Shown here: positions 55,884 to 64,000 of the stretch, in pieces | Numbering within the stretch: the first letter of the stretch is position 1 | How the letters are laid out: every line of letters starts with the position of its first letter | Origin: Pseudomonadota bacterium | Lineage (GTDB): Bacteria; Pseudomonadota; Alphaproteobacteria; Caulobacterales; Caulobacteraceae | Direction of reading: 5' to 3' | DNA: 64,000 nt | Assembly (NCBI GenBank): GCA_020161365.1 | Contig: JAIUNU010000012.1 | Coordinates: 1-64,000 of the forward strand | Notes under the pieces: generated by a model | Told to the model about the DNA's origin: nothing | The model's input: the letters and a program-made list of their open reading frames with translations, nothing else | The model's database searches: none | Position numbers and translations under genes: made by a program

Positions 55884-55931
55884 CTTCAACATCTTGTGGA
55901 TTAGCTCACACCGACCCGCAACATCTATTGA
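55884..55931 (+). promoter_or_regulatory. tandem NrdR-like boxes with overlapping promoter
   Basis: CAACATCT occurs at 55887-55894 and again at 55919-55926, exactly 32 bp apart. Each is the core of a box resembling the NrdR consensus acaCwAtATaTwGtgt: the first (55884-55899) fits all six most conserved core positions, the second (55916-55931) five. NrdR typically binds two boxes about 31-32 bp apart. TTGAGG (55928-55933), a 17-nt gap and TAGCGT (55951-55956) form a possible promoter overlapping box 2. Read by eye without scoring. Confidence 0.45.
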
Positions 55932-56048
55932 GGGCGCGCAACCAACCCTCTAGCGTATGGTGCGACCTTACGTCCGTTCCGGACGCGTGGAATCACGCGT
56001 TAGGGATTTGGTAAGCACTCAAGCTGGCAGCCCGACCAGGAAACGCCC

Positions 56049-58772
56049 ATGCGCCCCTCCGCCAAAGCCGCAGGTCTTGTTCCCGCGATGGAATGGCGAG
56101 ACCTGGAACGCGCGGACCATGTCGAGGTCGTTTCCGCCCCCTCTTCTTGGTCGGACGCTCGGGTCGAGGCCTGGCTGGATTGGGCCGGAGAGGTCGAGCC
56201 GAAGGCGCCGCTCGGCGGCGGTCCGGCGCGCTACGCGGCGCGGGTCGCACAACTTGGTCTCTCAAAGGGCCTGTTTGGCGACAAGGCCGACGCCGACGCT
56301 TTCCGTGAGGCGTTGCTCGCCACGATGCTGTCGGGGATTGCGACCCCGACCCAGGGGCAGCCGGGCCTCCAGCAGCTTCCCGACATCGCGGAATTCGAAT
56401 TCCAGAGCCAGGCTCGAGAGATTCTGGCCGAGCGCCGGAGCAGCGATCTTGCTGTCCAGGCGGCGGCGCGCCTGAACGCCGCGCTCGATCAGGTCGCCGA
56501 CGCCGTCCGGCGATGCCAGGGGGACAGTCGGGCCTGCTCGGACGTGCGGAAAAATCCGGCGCTGGCCCGCGCTGCGCGGAAGGCGCGAGACCTCGGCGCC
56601 GACGACCGGACCATTCTCGACGCCATCGCTACGGCGGACACGCCCCGCCCGGCCCTGTCGGGGCTGGAACGTGCAAAAGGCCCCGCCATGGTCGCGGCGG
56701 CTATGCGCCAAGCGGTGTCGGCCGGAGACGAGGCCGCCTGCCTGGCGGCGCAGGTCGGTTGGGAAACGAGCGACCTCACCCTGGCCCTGTCGCCCTTCGA
56801 CGCCGACGCCCTGGCGCGCGGCGCGACGTTAGGCGCGGCGATCGACGCCAGCGCCTTCCTGGACGCCGACGGGTTCGATATCGAGCGCTTCACCTTCGTC
56901 TGCCACCTGTGGGCCACGGCGCTGGAACTGGAGCGGGGAGAGCGCCCCGCCCGGCTGTCTCTCGCCGGCGTCGGTGACTGCCTTCTCAGCCAAGGCTATG
57001 CGCAAACCACTATCGAAGGGCGGGACGCCGCCGCCGCCCTATGGGCCTTGGCCGTCGGCGCCGCGCTATCCGCCAGCGCCGAAGCCGCCGCAGTCATGGG
57101 GCAAGACCCGATCTTCGCCCAGGATCGCCAAGGCGTTCTGAAGACCATCGCCGAGCGACGCGTTCGCGCGGCCTCCCTGCGCTCAGCGCTGGCGACCGAG
57201 GCCGCCGCCGCGCTTGCGACAGCCCACGCCCTGGCGCGCAAGCATGGTCTGCGCTCGGCTGCTCTGGTCGGTCCGTTCGCCGACGCGGAGGCTACGCTAC
57301 GGCTGGGCGGTGCGCCGGTGGGCGCCGCAGGCGCGATGGCGCCCGTCTCGGCAGCGCAGACTCAAGACGGCTTCCTGTTGCCCAGCTTCAGCGCCGCAGC
57401 TTTCGAAGCGCTGTCCACTGAGGGCGTCGATCTGGACGCCGCCCGCCGGCACGCACTGGGGCATGGCTCGCTCGCCGAGAGCCCTGCGATCGATCATGCT
57501 ATGTTGCAGGCGCGCGGCTTTACCGCCCACGAGATCGAGAAGGCCGAAAACGCGCTCCGCGAGCACCACGGCATCCGCGCCGCGTTCGCGCCCGCCGTCG
57601 TTGGTGCCGGCTTCTTGCGTGACGTGCTGGGCGCGTCGGCCGAGGATGTCGCGCGCCGTGACTTCGACACCCTGGCCTTCGCCGACTTTTCCGCGACGGA
57701 GATCGCCACCGCCGAGCGCCATGCGCTGGGCGCCGGAACCCTCGGCGACTGCGAGGCGCTGAACCCTGAACTGCGCGAAGCCTTCCGCTCGGTCGAAGCG
57801 CCGGCCTTCGCCGACCGCCTGGCGATGCTGGCGGCCGTCGAGAGTTTCGCCTGCCTGCCGACCGCCGTCACGGTGCCCATCGCCCACGACGCGCGGCCGG
57901 CCGACGCCGTTCGCGCCCAAGCTGCGGCGGCCCGCGCCGGCGTTCGCGCCCTGCGCCTGCGACGCGCGCCGCTCCCCTCCGACTTCAAGCTGGATCTTCC
58001 CGAGGAACCTCCCGTCGAAGCGGCCCGCCCTGCTCCGTCGCGTGCCCCTGTCGTCACCGAACGGGTGGTCGAGAAGATCGTAGAACGAGACCGTTCACGA
58101 CGCCGCCTCCCGGATCGCCGTAAGGGCTACATCCAGAAGGCGGCCGTGGGTGGGCACAAGGTCTATCTGCACACGGGCGAGTACGAAGATGGCGAGCTCG
58201 GTGAGCTGTTCATCGACATGCACAAGGAGGGCGCGGCCTTCCGAAGCCTGATGAACAACTTCGCCATCGCTGTTTCGCTCGGCCTGCAGCACGGCGTGCC
58301 TCTGGACGAGTTCGTCGACGCCTTCGTCTACACAAAGTTCGAGCCGGCGGGCCCTGTCACGGGCAACGACTCCATCAAGTCGGCGACCTCGATTCTGGAC
58401 TACATCTTCCGCGAATTGGGGGTGTCATATCTGGGTCGCGACGACCTCGCCAATGGCGACCCCAGCGAGTTCAACGCCGACGGGCTTGGCTCCGGCAAAC
58501 GCCTCTCCGACGATGACCTGGATGACGCCGAGTCCGATCCCGTCCCCGCCAGCCGCTTCATCTCAAAGGGCTTTTCCCGTGGAGCCACACCGGACAACCT
58601 AGTCTTCGCCAGCTTCGGACGTCGACGAGTCGAGGGGGCGGAGCGACCAGGCGCGGATGGCGAGATGTGTCCGGCCTGCGGCGACCTCTCGCTGGTCCGG
58701 CGCGGCGGCCTGACCGTCTGCGACACCTGCGGCGCGCAATCCGAACGCCCGGGACCGCTGGCGTCCTCGTGA
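56049..58772 (+). CDS. degenerate class II (B12-dependent) ribonucleotide reductase-like protein
   Basis: A 907-residue protein. From about residue 690 it matches the C-terminal part of Nrd[42 protein letters not shown] and [16 protein letters not shown], then a terminal zinc-ribbon-like CPAC-x14-CDTC. Residues about 540-660 ([19 protein letters not shown], then [20 protein letters not shown]) look like an eroded copy of the preceding NrdJ segment. No NxCxE radical-site motif or active-site Cys triad is seen, so catalysis is unlikely. The frame is intact, with AGGAA before the ATG, so it is probably expressed. A regulatory or nucleotide-sensing role is inference. Confidence 0.75.
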   Translation: MRPSAKAAGLVPAMEWRDLERADHVEVVSAPSSWSDARVEAWLDWAGEVEPKAPLGGGPARYAARVAQLGLSKGLFGDKADADAFREALLATMLSGIATPTQGQPGLQQLPDIAEFEFQSQAREILAERRSSDLAVQAAARLNAALDQVADAVRRCQGDSRACSDVRKNPALARAARKARDLGADDRTILDAIATADTPRPALSGLERAKGPAMVAAAMRQAVSAGDEAACLAAQVGWETSDLTLALSPFDADALARGATLGAAIDASAFLDADGFDIERFTFVCHLWATALELERGERPARLSLAGVGDCLLSQGYAQTTIEGRDAAAALWALAVGAALSASAEAAAVMGQDPIFAQDRQGVLKTIAERRVRAASLRSALATEAAAALATAHALARKHGLRSAALVGPFADAEATLRLGGAPVGAAGAMAPVSAAQTQDGFLLPSFSAAAFEALSTEGVDLDAARRHALGHGSLAESPAIDHAMLQARGFTAHEIEKAENALREHHGIRAAFAPAVVGAGFLRDVLGASAEDVARRDFDTLAFADFSATEIATAERHALGAGTLGDCEALNPELREAFRSVEAPAFADRLAMLAAVESFACLPTAVTVPIAHDARPADAVRAQAAAARAGVRALRLRRAPLPSDFKLDLPEEPPVEAARPAPSRAPVVTERVVEKIVERDRSRRRLPDRRKGYIQKAAVGGHKVYLHTGEYEDGELGELFIDMHKEGAAFRSLMNNFAIAVSLGLQHGVPLDEFVDAFVYTKFEPAGPVTGNDSIKSATSILDYIFRELGVSYLGRDDLANGDPSEFNADGLGSGKRLSDDDLDDAESDPVPASRFISKGFSRGATPDNLVFASFGRRRVEGAERPGADGEMCPACGDLSLVRRGGLTVCDTCGAQSERPGPLASS

Positions 58773-58844
58773 CGCCGTTCGGTTGGCGTTAAGCTTGCTA
58801 GCCCACGCTACAATGACGCCTTTTCGCTCAGGACCTGCGCCAGA

Positions 58845-59345
58845 ATGAAACCGAACGCCCTGCTCGTCGCCGCCTCGTTTGGCTTGGCGTTGTCCGCCGC
58901 GTCGCCCGTCAGCGCCCAGAACGCCGGCCAGATCGCCGCCGTGCGCAACGGCGCCCATTGCCCGCGCTGCAATCTGTTCCAGGCTGATCTCTCCAACCTG
59001 ACCTTGAAGAGCAAGAACCTCGCGGGCGCGCGCCTTCGGCAGGCGGATTTGTCGACCGCCATCATGAACCGAACCAGCTTCGCCGGTGGCGATCTGCGAG
59101 ACATCAACGCCTACGGCGCAGTGTTCACCGGCGCCAGCTTCGCGCGCGCGGACCTCACCAACGCCAGCTTCGTCGGCGCTTACCTGCAAGGCGCGAACCT
59201 GTCGGGTGCGAAGCTTTTGGGTGTCAATTTCTCGGGCGCGGAAATGGATCGCGCGACGGGCTTGAAGCAAGGCCAGTTGAGTCAGGCCTGCGGCGACGAC
59301 TCTACGTTGCTGCCACGTGGCCTCTCCATTCCCCGCTGCCGTTAA
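58845..59345 (+). CDS. exported pentapeptide-repeat protein (copy 1)
   Basis: A 166-residue protein with a signal peptide cleaved near SPVSAQN. A CxxC (AHCPRCNL) precedes about 15 A(D/N)LxX pentapeptides (residues 45-135) that should form a right-handed quadrilateral beta-helix. The C-terminal block QLSQACGDDSTLLPRGLSIPRC is shared with the next gene. Such proteins are periplasmic structural or binding modules; no partner is known. It is the first of a tandem pair separated by 94 nt. Confidence 0.85.
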   Translation: MKPNALLVAASFGLALSAASPVSAQNAGQIAAVRNGAHCPRCNLFQADLSNLTLKSKNLAGARLRQADLSTAIMNRTSFAGGDLRDINAYGAVFTGASFARADLTNASFVGAYLQGANLSGAKLLGVNFSGAEMDRATGLKQGQLSQACGDDSTLLPRGLSIPRCR

Positions 59346-59439
59346 ATCCCCGTCATTACCGCGATTTAAGTGGTCTCTGGTCCTCCGCCGGTTCAAACCG
59401 TAACTCACACAGTCGCGTATGGACTGCACGGAGAAGTCT

Positions 59440-60321
59440 ATGTCCCGCTTGGGCGTTTCCATCGCCGCCTTGACGCTGAGCTTGCTGGCCATGACCGGCC
59501 AAGCCAATGCGCGTGGCGAAGATAAGGATGTCGCCCGACTGACGTCCTTCGGCGGCATGTGCGCCAACTGCGATCTGGCCGGCCGTAAGCTTATGAACGC
59601 CAAGTTCACCGGCGCGAACTTCAGCAAGGCCGTGCTGATCGGCGCTGACCTGCGCGGCGCGATGTTCTACGGCTCCGACTTCGGCTGGGCCGACCTCAGC
59701 CGGGCCGACCTGCGCGGCGCCGAGATGCGCGGCGCCAACTTCACCCGCGCCAACTTCACCGACGCGCGCATGTCCGGGGTCGAGAGCAGCGGCGCCAATT
59801 TCACCCAGGCCGCTCTGGTCCGCGTCGACCTGTCCTCGTCCGAGCTGCACGCCGCCAACATGGTCGGCGCCAATCTGCAGAAAGCCAGGTTCTCCAACGC
59901 GGAATTGATCGCCGCTAACCTGTCGGGCTCCAATGCGCGCGACGCCGACTTCTCGAACGCCGACATCAACCACGCCAACTTCCAAGGCGCGCGTTTCGAT
60001 GGCGCGCGGTTCCAGAACGCCGACCTGACCGGCTCGAACCTGCGGGGCGCCATCTTCAACGGCGCGGACTTCCGCAACGCCGACCTGACCATGGTCAATC
60101 TCACCGGCGCCGATCTGTCGAGCGCACGAGGCCTGGATCAGGAGCAGTTGGACGAGGCGTGCGGCGACAGCAGCACGCGCCTGCCGTCGGGCTTGAATGT
60201 CCGCCCCTGCAATGGCCTGCGCGGCGGCCAGCACTTCATGCTGTTGCGTGCGGTGCCCAAGGCGCCCCCGGCTCCGCCCGCGCCCCCAGCGCCGCCTAAG
60301 CCGCCCAAGTCTTCGCGGTGA
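59440..60321 (+). CDS. exported pentapeptide-repeat protein (copy 2)
   Basis: A 293-residue relative of the preceding gene with the same plan: signal peptide (to about NARGED), CxxC (MCANCDLAGRKL), about 35 pentapeptides (residues 45-225), then QLDEACGDSSTRLPSGLNVRPC and a Pro/Ala-rich tail (APPAPPAPPAPPKPPK). The longer repeat array suggests expansion after duplication. The start MSRLGVS at 59440 follows GGAG (59430-59433) and gives a proper signal; the ATG 21 nt upstream is less likely. Confidence 0.85.
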   Translation: MSRLGVSIAALTLSLLAMTGQANARGEDKDVARLTSFGGMCANCDLAGRKLMNAKFTGANFSKAVLIGADLRGAMFYGSDFGWADLSRADLRGAEMRGANFTRANFTDARMSGVESSGANFTQAALVRVDLSSSELHAANMVGANLQKARFSNAELIAANLSGSNARDADFSNADINHANFQGARFDGARFQNADLTGSNLRGAIFNGADFRNADLTMVNLTGADLSSARGLDQEQLDEACGDSSTRLPSGLNVRPCNGLRGGQHFMLLRAVPKAPPAPPAPPAPPKPPKSSR

Positions 60322-60342
60322 TCCGCGATCATCAGGATGAAC

Positions 60343-60379
60343 AAAAAAGCCCTCTGGCCTGGTGACCGGAGGGCTTTTT
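60343..60379. terminator. bidirectional intrinsic terminator
   Basis: AAAAAAGCCCTC (60343-60354) pairs with GAGGGCTTTTT (60369-60379), separated by a GC-rich loop. It serves the second pentapeptide gene and, on the other strand, aspS. Confidence 0.88.
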
Positions 60380-60401
60380 CATAGGCGCTTGATCCCGGAC
60401 G

Positions 60402-62240
60402 CTAGACCTTGATCGGCGGCGCGGTGCGGATGTGCAGCTCCTTGAGCTGCTTGTCGAGCACGTTGGCCGGCGCGTTCATCAGCAAGTCCTGGCCCTGCTG
60501 GTTCAGCGGGAAGGCGATGACTTCACGGATGGCGACCTGATCGGCCAACAGCATGACGATGCGGTCGATGCCGGGCGCCAGACCGCCGTGCGGCGGCGCA
60601 CCATAGCGGAAGGCGTTCAGCATACCGCCGAACTGCTCCTCGACCACTTCGGGGCCATAGCCGGCGGTGGCGAAGGCCTTCAGCATGATCTCCGGCTTAT
60701 GGTTCCGGATCGCGCCTGAGCACAGCTCGTAGCCGTTGCAGACGATGTCGTACTGGTAGGCGCGGATGGTCAGCGGATCCTGGGTCTCCAGGGCTTCCAG
60801 GCCGCCTTGCGGCATCGAGAACGGATTGTGCGAGAAGTCGACCTTCTTCTCGTCCTCGTTCCACTCGAACATCGGGAAGTCGACGATCCAGCAGAACTTG
60901 AACTGGTTTTCGTCGACCAGCTTCAGCTCCGTGCCGACGCGCGTGCGGGCCAAGCCCGCGAACTTGGCGAACACGGCCGGGTCGCCGGCCACGAAGAAGG
61001 CGGCGTCACCGGCGCCAAGGCCCAGCGACTCCATCAGGGCTTGGGTCGGCTCGCCCAGGTTCTTGGCGATCGGGCCGCCCCAGCCGCCCTGGTCTTCCGA
61101 CCAGAACACGTAGCCGAGACCCGGTTGGCCTTCGCCTTGGGCCCAGCTGTTCATGCGGTCGCAGAAGGCGCGGCTGCCGCCGGTCGGAGCCGGGATCGCC
61201 CAGACCTGGTTCTTGGCGTCGGCGCCCAGGATCTTGGCGAACAGGCCAAAGCCGCCGTCCCGGAAGTGCTCCGAGACGTTCGCCATCTTGATCGGGTTGC
61301 GCAGGTCCGGCTTGTCGCTGCCGTACCAGGCCATCGACTGAGCGTAGGTCAGGCGCTCGAAACCCTTATGCTCGAACGATTGGCCAAAGTCGTTGGTGAA
61401 AGTGTGCGTGCCGTCGATCGGCGACACCGGCTTGCCGTTCGAGAACTCCTCGAACACGCCGTGCATCACCGGCTCGATCGCCGCGAACACGTCTTCCTGG
61501 GTGACGAAGCTCATTTCGACGTCGAGCTGGTAGAATTCCAGCGAGCGGTCGGCGCGCAGGTCTTCGTCGCGGAAGCAGGGCGCGATCTGGAAGTAGCGGT
61601 CAAAGCCCGAGACCATCAGCAGCTGCTTGAACTGCTGGGGCGCCTGCGGCAGCGCGTAGAACTTCTCGGGGTGCAGACGCGACGGCACCAGGAAGTCGCG
61701 AGCGCCTTCCGGCGAGCTGGCCGTCAGGATCGGCGTCTGGAACTCGTTAAAGCCCTGGGCGAACATGCGGTTGCGGATCGACTGGATAACACGCGAGCGC
61801 AGGACGATGTTCTTGTGCAGTGTCTCGCGACGCAGGTCGAGATAGCGGTGCTTGAGACGGATCTCTTCCGGATAGTCCGGCTCGCCAAAGACCGGCAGCG
61901 GCAGTTCGGCGGCCTCGCTGAGAACTTCGACGGCCGAGACGCGGATCTCGATCTCGCCGGTCGGCAGGTTCGGGTTCACGACGCTGGCGTCACGCGCGAT
62001 GACCTCGCCGTCGACACGGATCACGCTCTCGGCGCGCAGGCGCTCGACCACGTTGAAGCCCGGGGTTTCCGGGTGCAGGACCAGCTGGGTCAGACCGTAG
62101 TGGTCGCGCAGGTCGATGAAGACCAGCCCGCCGTGGTCGCGCTTGCGGTGGATCCAGCCGGACAGACGCACGGCCGCGCCGGTGTCGGAAGCGCGCAGGG
62201 CGCCGCAGTTATGGGTGCGATAGGCGTGCATGGTGGTCAT
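60402..62240 (-). CDS. aspS: aspartyl-tRNA synthetase
   Basis: A 612-residue class IIb synthetase. The N-terminal OB-fold ([36 protein letters not shown]) binds the anticodon, motif 2 is [22 protein letters not shown] (in part), the bacterial GAD insertion lies around 290-420, and motif 3 is [16 protein letters not shown]. Whether it charges only tRNA-Asp or also tRNA-Asn was not tested. Starts at 62240 (MTTMHAYRT) and 62231 (MHAYRT) are both possible; neither has a clear ribosome site. It follows tpiA on the same strand. Confidence 0.94.
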   Translation of the reverse strand: MTTMHAYRTHNCGALRASDTGAAVRLSGWIHRKRDHGGLVFIDLRDHYGLTQLVLHPETPGFNVVERLRAESVIRVDGEVIARDASVVNPNLPTGEIEIRVSAVEVLSEAAELPLPVFGEPDYPEEIRLKHRYLDLRRETLHKNIVLRSRVIQSIRNRMFAQGFNEFQTPILTASSPEGARDFLVPSRLHPEKFYALPQAPQQFKQLLMVSGFDRYFQIAPCFRDEDLRADRSLEFYQLDVEMSFVTQEDVFAAIEPVMHGVFEEFSNGKPVSPIDGTHTFTNDFGQSFEHKGFERLTYAQSMAWYGSDKPDLRNPIKMANVSEHFRDGGFGLFAKILGADAKNQVWAIPAPTGGSRAFCDRMNSWAQGEGQPGLGYVFWSEDQGGWGGPIAKNLGEPTQALMESLGLGAGDAAFFVAGDPAVFAKFAGLARTRVGTELKLVDENQFKFCWIVDFPMFEWNEDEKKVDFSHNPFSMPQGGLEALETQDPLTIRAYQYDIVCNGYELCSGAIRNHKPEIMLKAFATAGYGPEVVEEQFGGMLNAFRYGAPPHGGLAPGIDRIVMLLADQVAIREVIAFPLNQQGQDLLMNAPANVLDKQLKELHIRTAPPIKV

Positions 62241-62355
62241 CAAAGTCTTGAATACGCGCTGATTTGCAAGGCGCGGTAAGGCGCACGTGGGCGCCGCGAT
62301 GTCAAGGATTCTGGGACGGACCGTGCGCAGGCGCGGCCCGTCCTTGGAAGGATCT

Positions 62356-63123
62356 TCAGGCCTGAGCAGCGCGGATGATGGCCAAGAAGTCGGCCGCCTT
62401 GAGGGATGCGCCTCCAACGAGCGCGCCCCCGACCTCCGCCGCAGCAAGAATCTCGCCCGCATTATCGGGCTTCACTGAGCCGCCGTAGAGAATGGGAACA
62501 ACCTTGCCCGCCTCACCGAAGATCGACCTCAGTTCGCCTCGGATGGCGGCATGCATTTCGACGATGTTATCGACCGACGCGGTTTTGCCCGTACCGATCG
62601 CCCAGAGTGGTTCATAGGCGACGCTGAAGGCTTTGCCGGCCAACGTAGCCGGCAGTGAGTCGCGGACCTGCTGAACGACAAAGCTGACGGCGTCGCCGGC
62701 TTCGCGCGTCGCCAGCGCCTCGCCGACGCAGACGATCGGCTCCAGCCCCGCCTCGGCGGCGGCTTCAGCCTTGCCCGCGACCTGCTCGGAGGTTTCGCCG
62801 TGATCGCAGCGCCGTTCTGAATGGCCGCAAATCACCAGCTTTCCACCGGCGTCAGCGATCATCTCGGCGGCGATGTCACCGGTGTGCGCGCCGCTGGCCT
62901 TGTCGTGACAATCCTGCCCCCCGGTCAAGACCGGGGAGTTTTCCAGCGCTTGGCTGAGCCGGTGCAACAGTGTGGCGGGAGGAAAGATGGCGATGCGGGC
63001 CGCCGCCGGCTCGTCTTCAAGAGCTGCGGCCACGGCGCGGGCCTCTTCGAGCGCAGTCGAAAGGCCGTTCATCTTCCAGTTTCCGGCGATCAGAGGCCGG
63101 GGCGTCGTGCTTGAAAGGGTCAT
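62356..63123 (-). CDS. tpiA: triosephosphate isomerase
   Basis: A 255-residue [11 protein letters not shown] holds the active-site Lys and Asn, ICGHSERR the electrophilic His, [15 protein letters not shown] the catalytic Glu and mobile loop, and [13 protein letters not shown] the phosphate-binding loop. It interconverts dihydroxyacetone phosphate and glyceraldehyde-3-phosphate. It diverges from ppiD, an arrangement also found in C. crescentus ahead of the trp genes. Confidence 0.96.
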   Translation of the reverse strand: MTLSSTTPRPLIAGNWKMNGLSTALEEARAVAAALEDEPAAARIAIFPPATLLHRLSQALENSPVLTGGQDCHDKASGAHTGDIAAEMIADAGGKLVICGHSERRCDHGETSEQVAGKAEAAAEAGLEPIVCVGEALATREAGDAVSFVVQQVRDSLPATLAGKAFSVAYEPLWAIGTGKTASVDNIVEMHAAIRGELRSIFGEAGKVVPILYGGSVKPDNAGEILAAAEVGGALVGGASLKAADFLAIIRAAQA

Positions 63124-63172
63124 GAGCGCCTTCTTGGGGTCATGCTCCTTTGGGAAGTCAAGCCCACGCCGC

Positions 63173-63202
63173 TTGCCCCCTCGCCCGCGGCTCTACTATA
63201 CC
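63173..63202 (+). promoter_or_regulatory. candidate promoter of ppiD
   Basis: TTGCCC (63173-63178), an 18-nt spacer and TATACC (63197-63202) give a plausible sigma-70-type promoter about 55 nt before the ppiD start. Confidence 0.35.
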
Positions 63203-63263
63203 CGCTTGCTCTCGATCCTCGCGCCACCAAGCGCGAGGGTCCGTCTGGAAGGTTTTCGCGCTC

Positions 63264-64000
63264 ATGCTCGCCGGTTTCCGCAAACTCGCCAAATCACCCT
63301 TCGCAGTCGTGCTCTTTGGCCTGCTGATCGTCAGCTTCGCCGTGTTCGGCATCAGCGACGTCTTCAAGGGACCGAAGGGATCGGGCGTCATCAGCGCTGG
63401 GTCGCGCTCCATGAGCGCCGCCGACTTCAAGCAGCGGTTCGACAACTACCGCAAGGCCATGGAGCAGCGGAACGGGACGACCCTGACGCCGGACCAGGCC
63501 GTAGAGCAAGGCGTTGATCGCCAGATCGTCCAGGAACTGATGCTCCAGGAATCGTTGGCCGCCGCCCTCCAGCAAGCGGGCGTGGCGCCGTCTGACAAGC
63601 TGGTCGCCGATACTGTGCATCAGCAGATGAGCCAGTTGCCGCCGACGACGCGTCCTTTCGATCCGATCACCGGCAAGTTTGATTCCCGCGCTTACGCGGC
63701 TCTGATGCAGCAAAACGGCATCACGCCGCAGGCTTACGAGGCCTCGCTGCGCGACGAGATCGCCCAGACGCATTTCTTCTCCGCCATCGCCGACGGCCTG
63801 AAAGCCCCGCGCATCTACGCGGCGCTGCAGGGCGCTTACCTGCTGGAAGCGCGTGACATCTCGGCCTTCGCGGTGAACCCGGCCTCGGTCCAGCGCCCCG
63901 GCGCCCCGACCGACGCGCAGCTGATGGCGTTCATGAAAGAGAACGCAGACCGCCTGACGCGCCCCGAGACGCGCGTGCTGTCGATCATGCGCGTCAGCGC
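63264..64000 (+). CDS. ppiD: PpiD/SurA-type periplasmic peptidyl-prolyl isomerase (3' truncated by window)
   Basis: The frame is open from ATG 63264 to the right edge, giving 245 residues of a larger protein. A single N-terminal membrane helix (FAVVLFGLLIVSFAVFGISD) is followed by the SurA-N-like chaperone domain (FDNYRKAMEQRNGTTLTPDQ, GVDRQIVQELMLQESLAAAL, ALMQQNGITPQAYEASLRDE). The parvulin domain must lie beyond the edge. PpiD is an inner-membrane chaperone near the Sec translocon. GGAAGG (63248-63253) precedes the start. Confidence 0.9.
   Translation, partial: MLAGFRKLAKSPFAVVLFGLLIVSFAVFGISDVFKGPKGSGVISAGSRSMSAADFKQRFDNYRKAMEQRNGTTLTPDQAVEQGVDRQIVQELMLQESLAAALQQAGVAPSDKLVADTVHQQMSQLPPTTRPFDPITGKFDSRAYAALMQQNGITPQAYEASLRDEIAQTHFFSAIADGLKAPRIYAALQGAYLLEARDISAFAVNPASVQRPGAPTDAQLMAFMKENADRLTRPETRVLSIMRVS

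Noticed and set aside
56049..58772. RNR-like gene as a decaying pseudogene
   Set aside because: A 907-codon frame without stops, a good ribosome site and a preserved C-terminal domain argue for selection.
59560..60120. CRISPR-like periodic DNA repeats
   Set aside because: The 15-bp periodicity codes for pentapeptide repeats; there are no unique spacers or cas genes.

Overview
The window is chromosomal DNA of a Caulobacter-type alphaproteobacterium, close to C. crescentus/vibrioides or C. segnis. The support is high GC with strong third-position bias, promoters of the form TTGnCnn-N10..14-GCTAnAnn, and a set of Caulobacter hallmark genes in the expected order: popA, rhlB, dgcB, the M23 peptidase-bactofilin pair (ldpA-bacA), amiC, and RNase E with an acidic S1 insert and a C-terminal GWW tail. 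I see no prophage, insertion sequence, CRISPR array or rRNA. There is one tRNA, Ser(UGA).

Layout. 1-11 kb: left-edge partial gene, a small HTH-like protein, tmk-holB-tatD-MBL operon, RlpA-like lipoprotein, tRNA-Ser, rsmC-rsuA-tusA, BrkB/YihY, CaiB-type CoA enzyme, popA. 11-22 kb: DsbA/FrnE-like protein, methyltransferase-sdhE-mfd operon, rhlB, GT61 glycosyltransferase, coniferyl aldehyde dehydrogenase, dgcB, enoyl-CoA hydratase. 22.5-26 kb: GT9-DUF6165-ACT operon, then TetR-acyltransferase behind a palindromic operator. 25.8-33.2 kb: a ten-gene, end-to-end overlapping isc/suf operon: iscR, NifS-like desulfurase, sufB, unknown, sufC, sufD, sufS, sufT, sufA, small Cys-rich protein. 33-44.9 kb: alpha/beta hydrolase with an unusual nucleophile elbow, DUF6624 protein, anmK, tyrS with a candidate tyrosine attenuator, Bcp peroxiredoxin, ldpA-bacA, and amiC-mrcA-prfB with a programmed frameshift in prfB. 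45-55.8 kb: rne with a long leader, M48 peptidase, DsbA-like lipoprotein, thiS-thiG, aroQ-accB-accC-aat, DUF2155, NDUFA12. 55.8-64 kb: a degenerate class II ribonucleotide-reductase-like protein behind two NrdR-like boxes, two secreted pentapeptide-repeat proteins, aspS, tpiA and the start of ppiD.

Functional themes. Envelope and cell wall: RlpA-like, ldpA-bacA, amiC-mrcA, anmK, glycosyltransferases. Cyclic-di-GMP: a maker (dgcB) and an effector (popA) 10 kb apart. RNA degradosome: rhlB and rne. Fe-S biogenesis: the isc/suf operon. Translation: tyrS, aspS, prfB, rsmC, rsuA, tRNA-Ser.

The two signals I rate highest are (i) the 907-residue protein at 56049-58772. Its C-terminal third is plainly that of B12-dependent RNR, but it has no radical-site motif, and it lies behind two similar NrdR-like boxes exactly 32 bp apart. 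(ii) A possibly leaderless 16-codon peptide with tandem Tyr codons, followed by mutually exclusive hairpins and a terminator, upstream of tyrS. All function calls come from reading sequence and recalled family knowledge; no searches were run.
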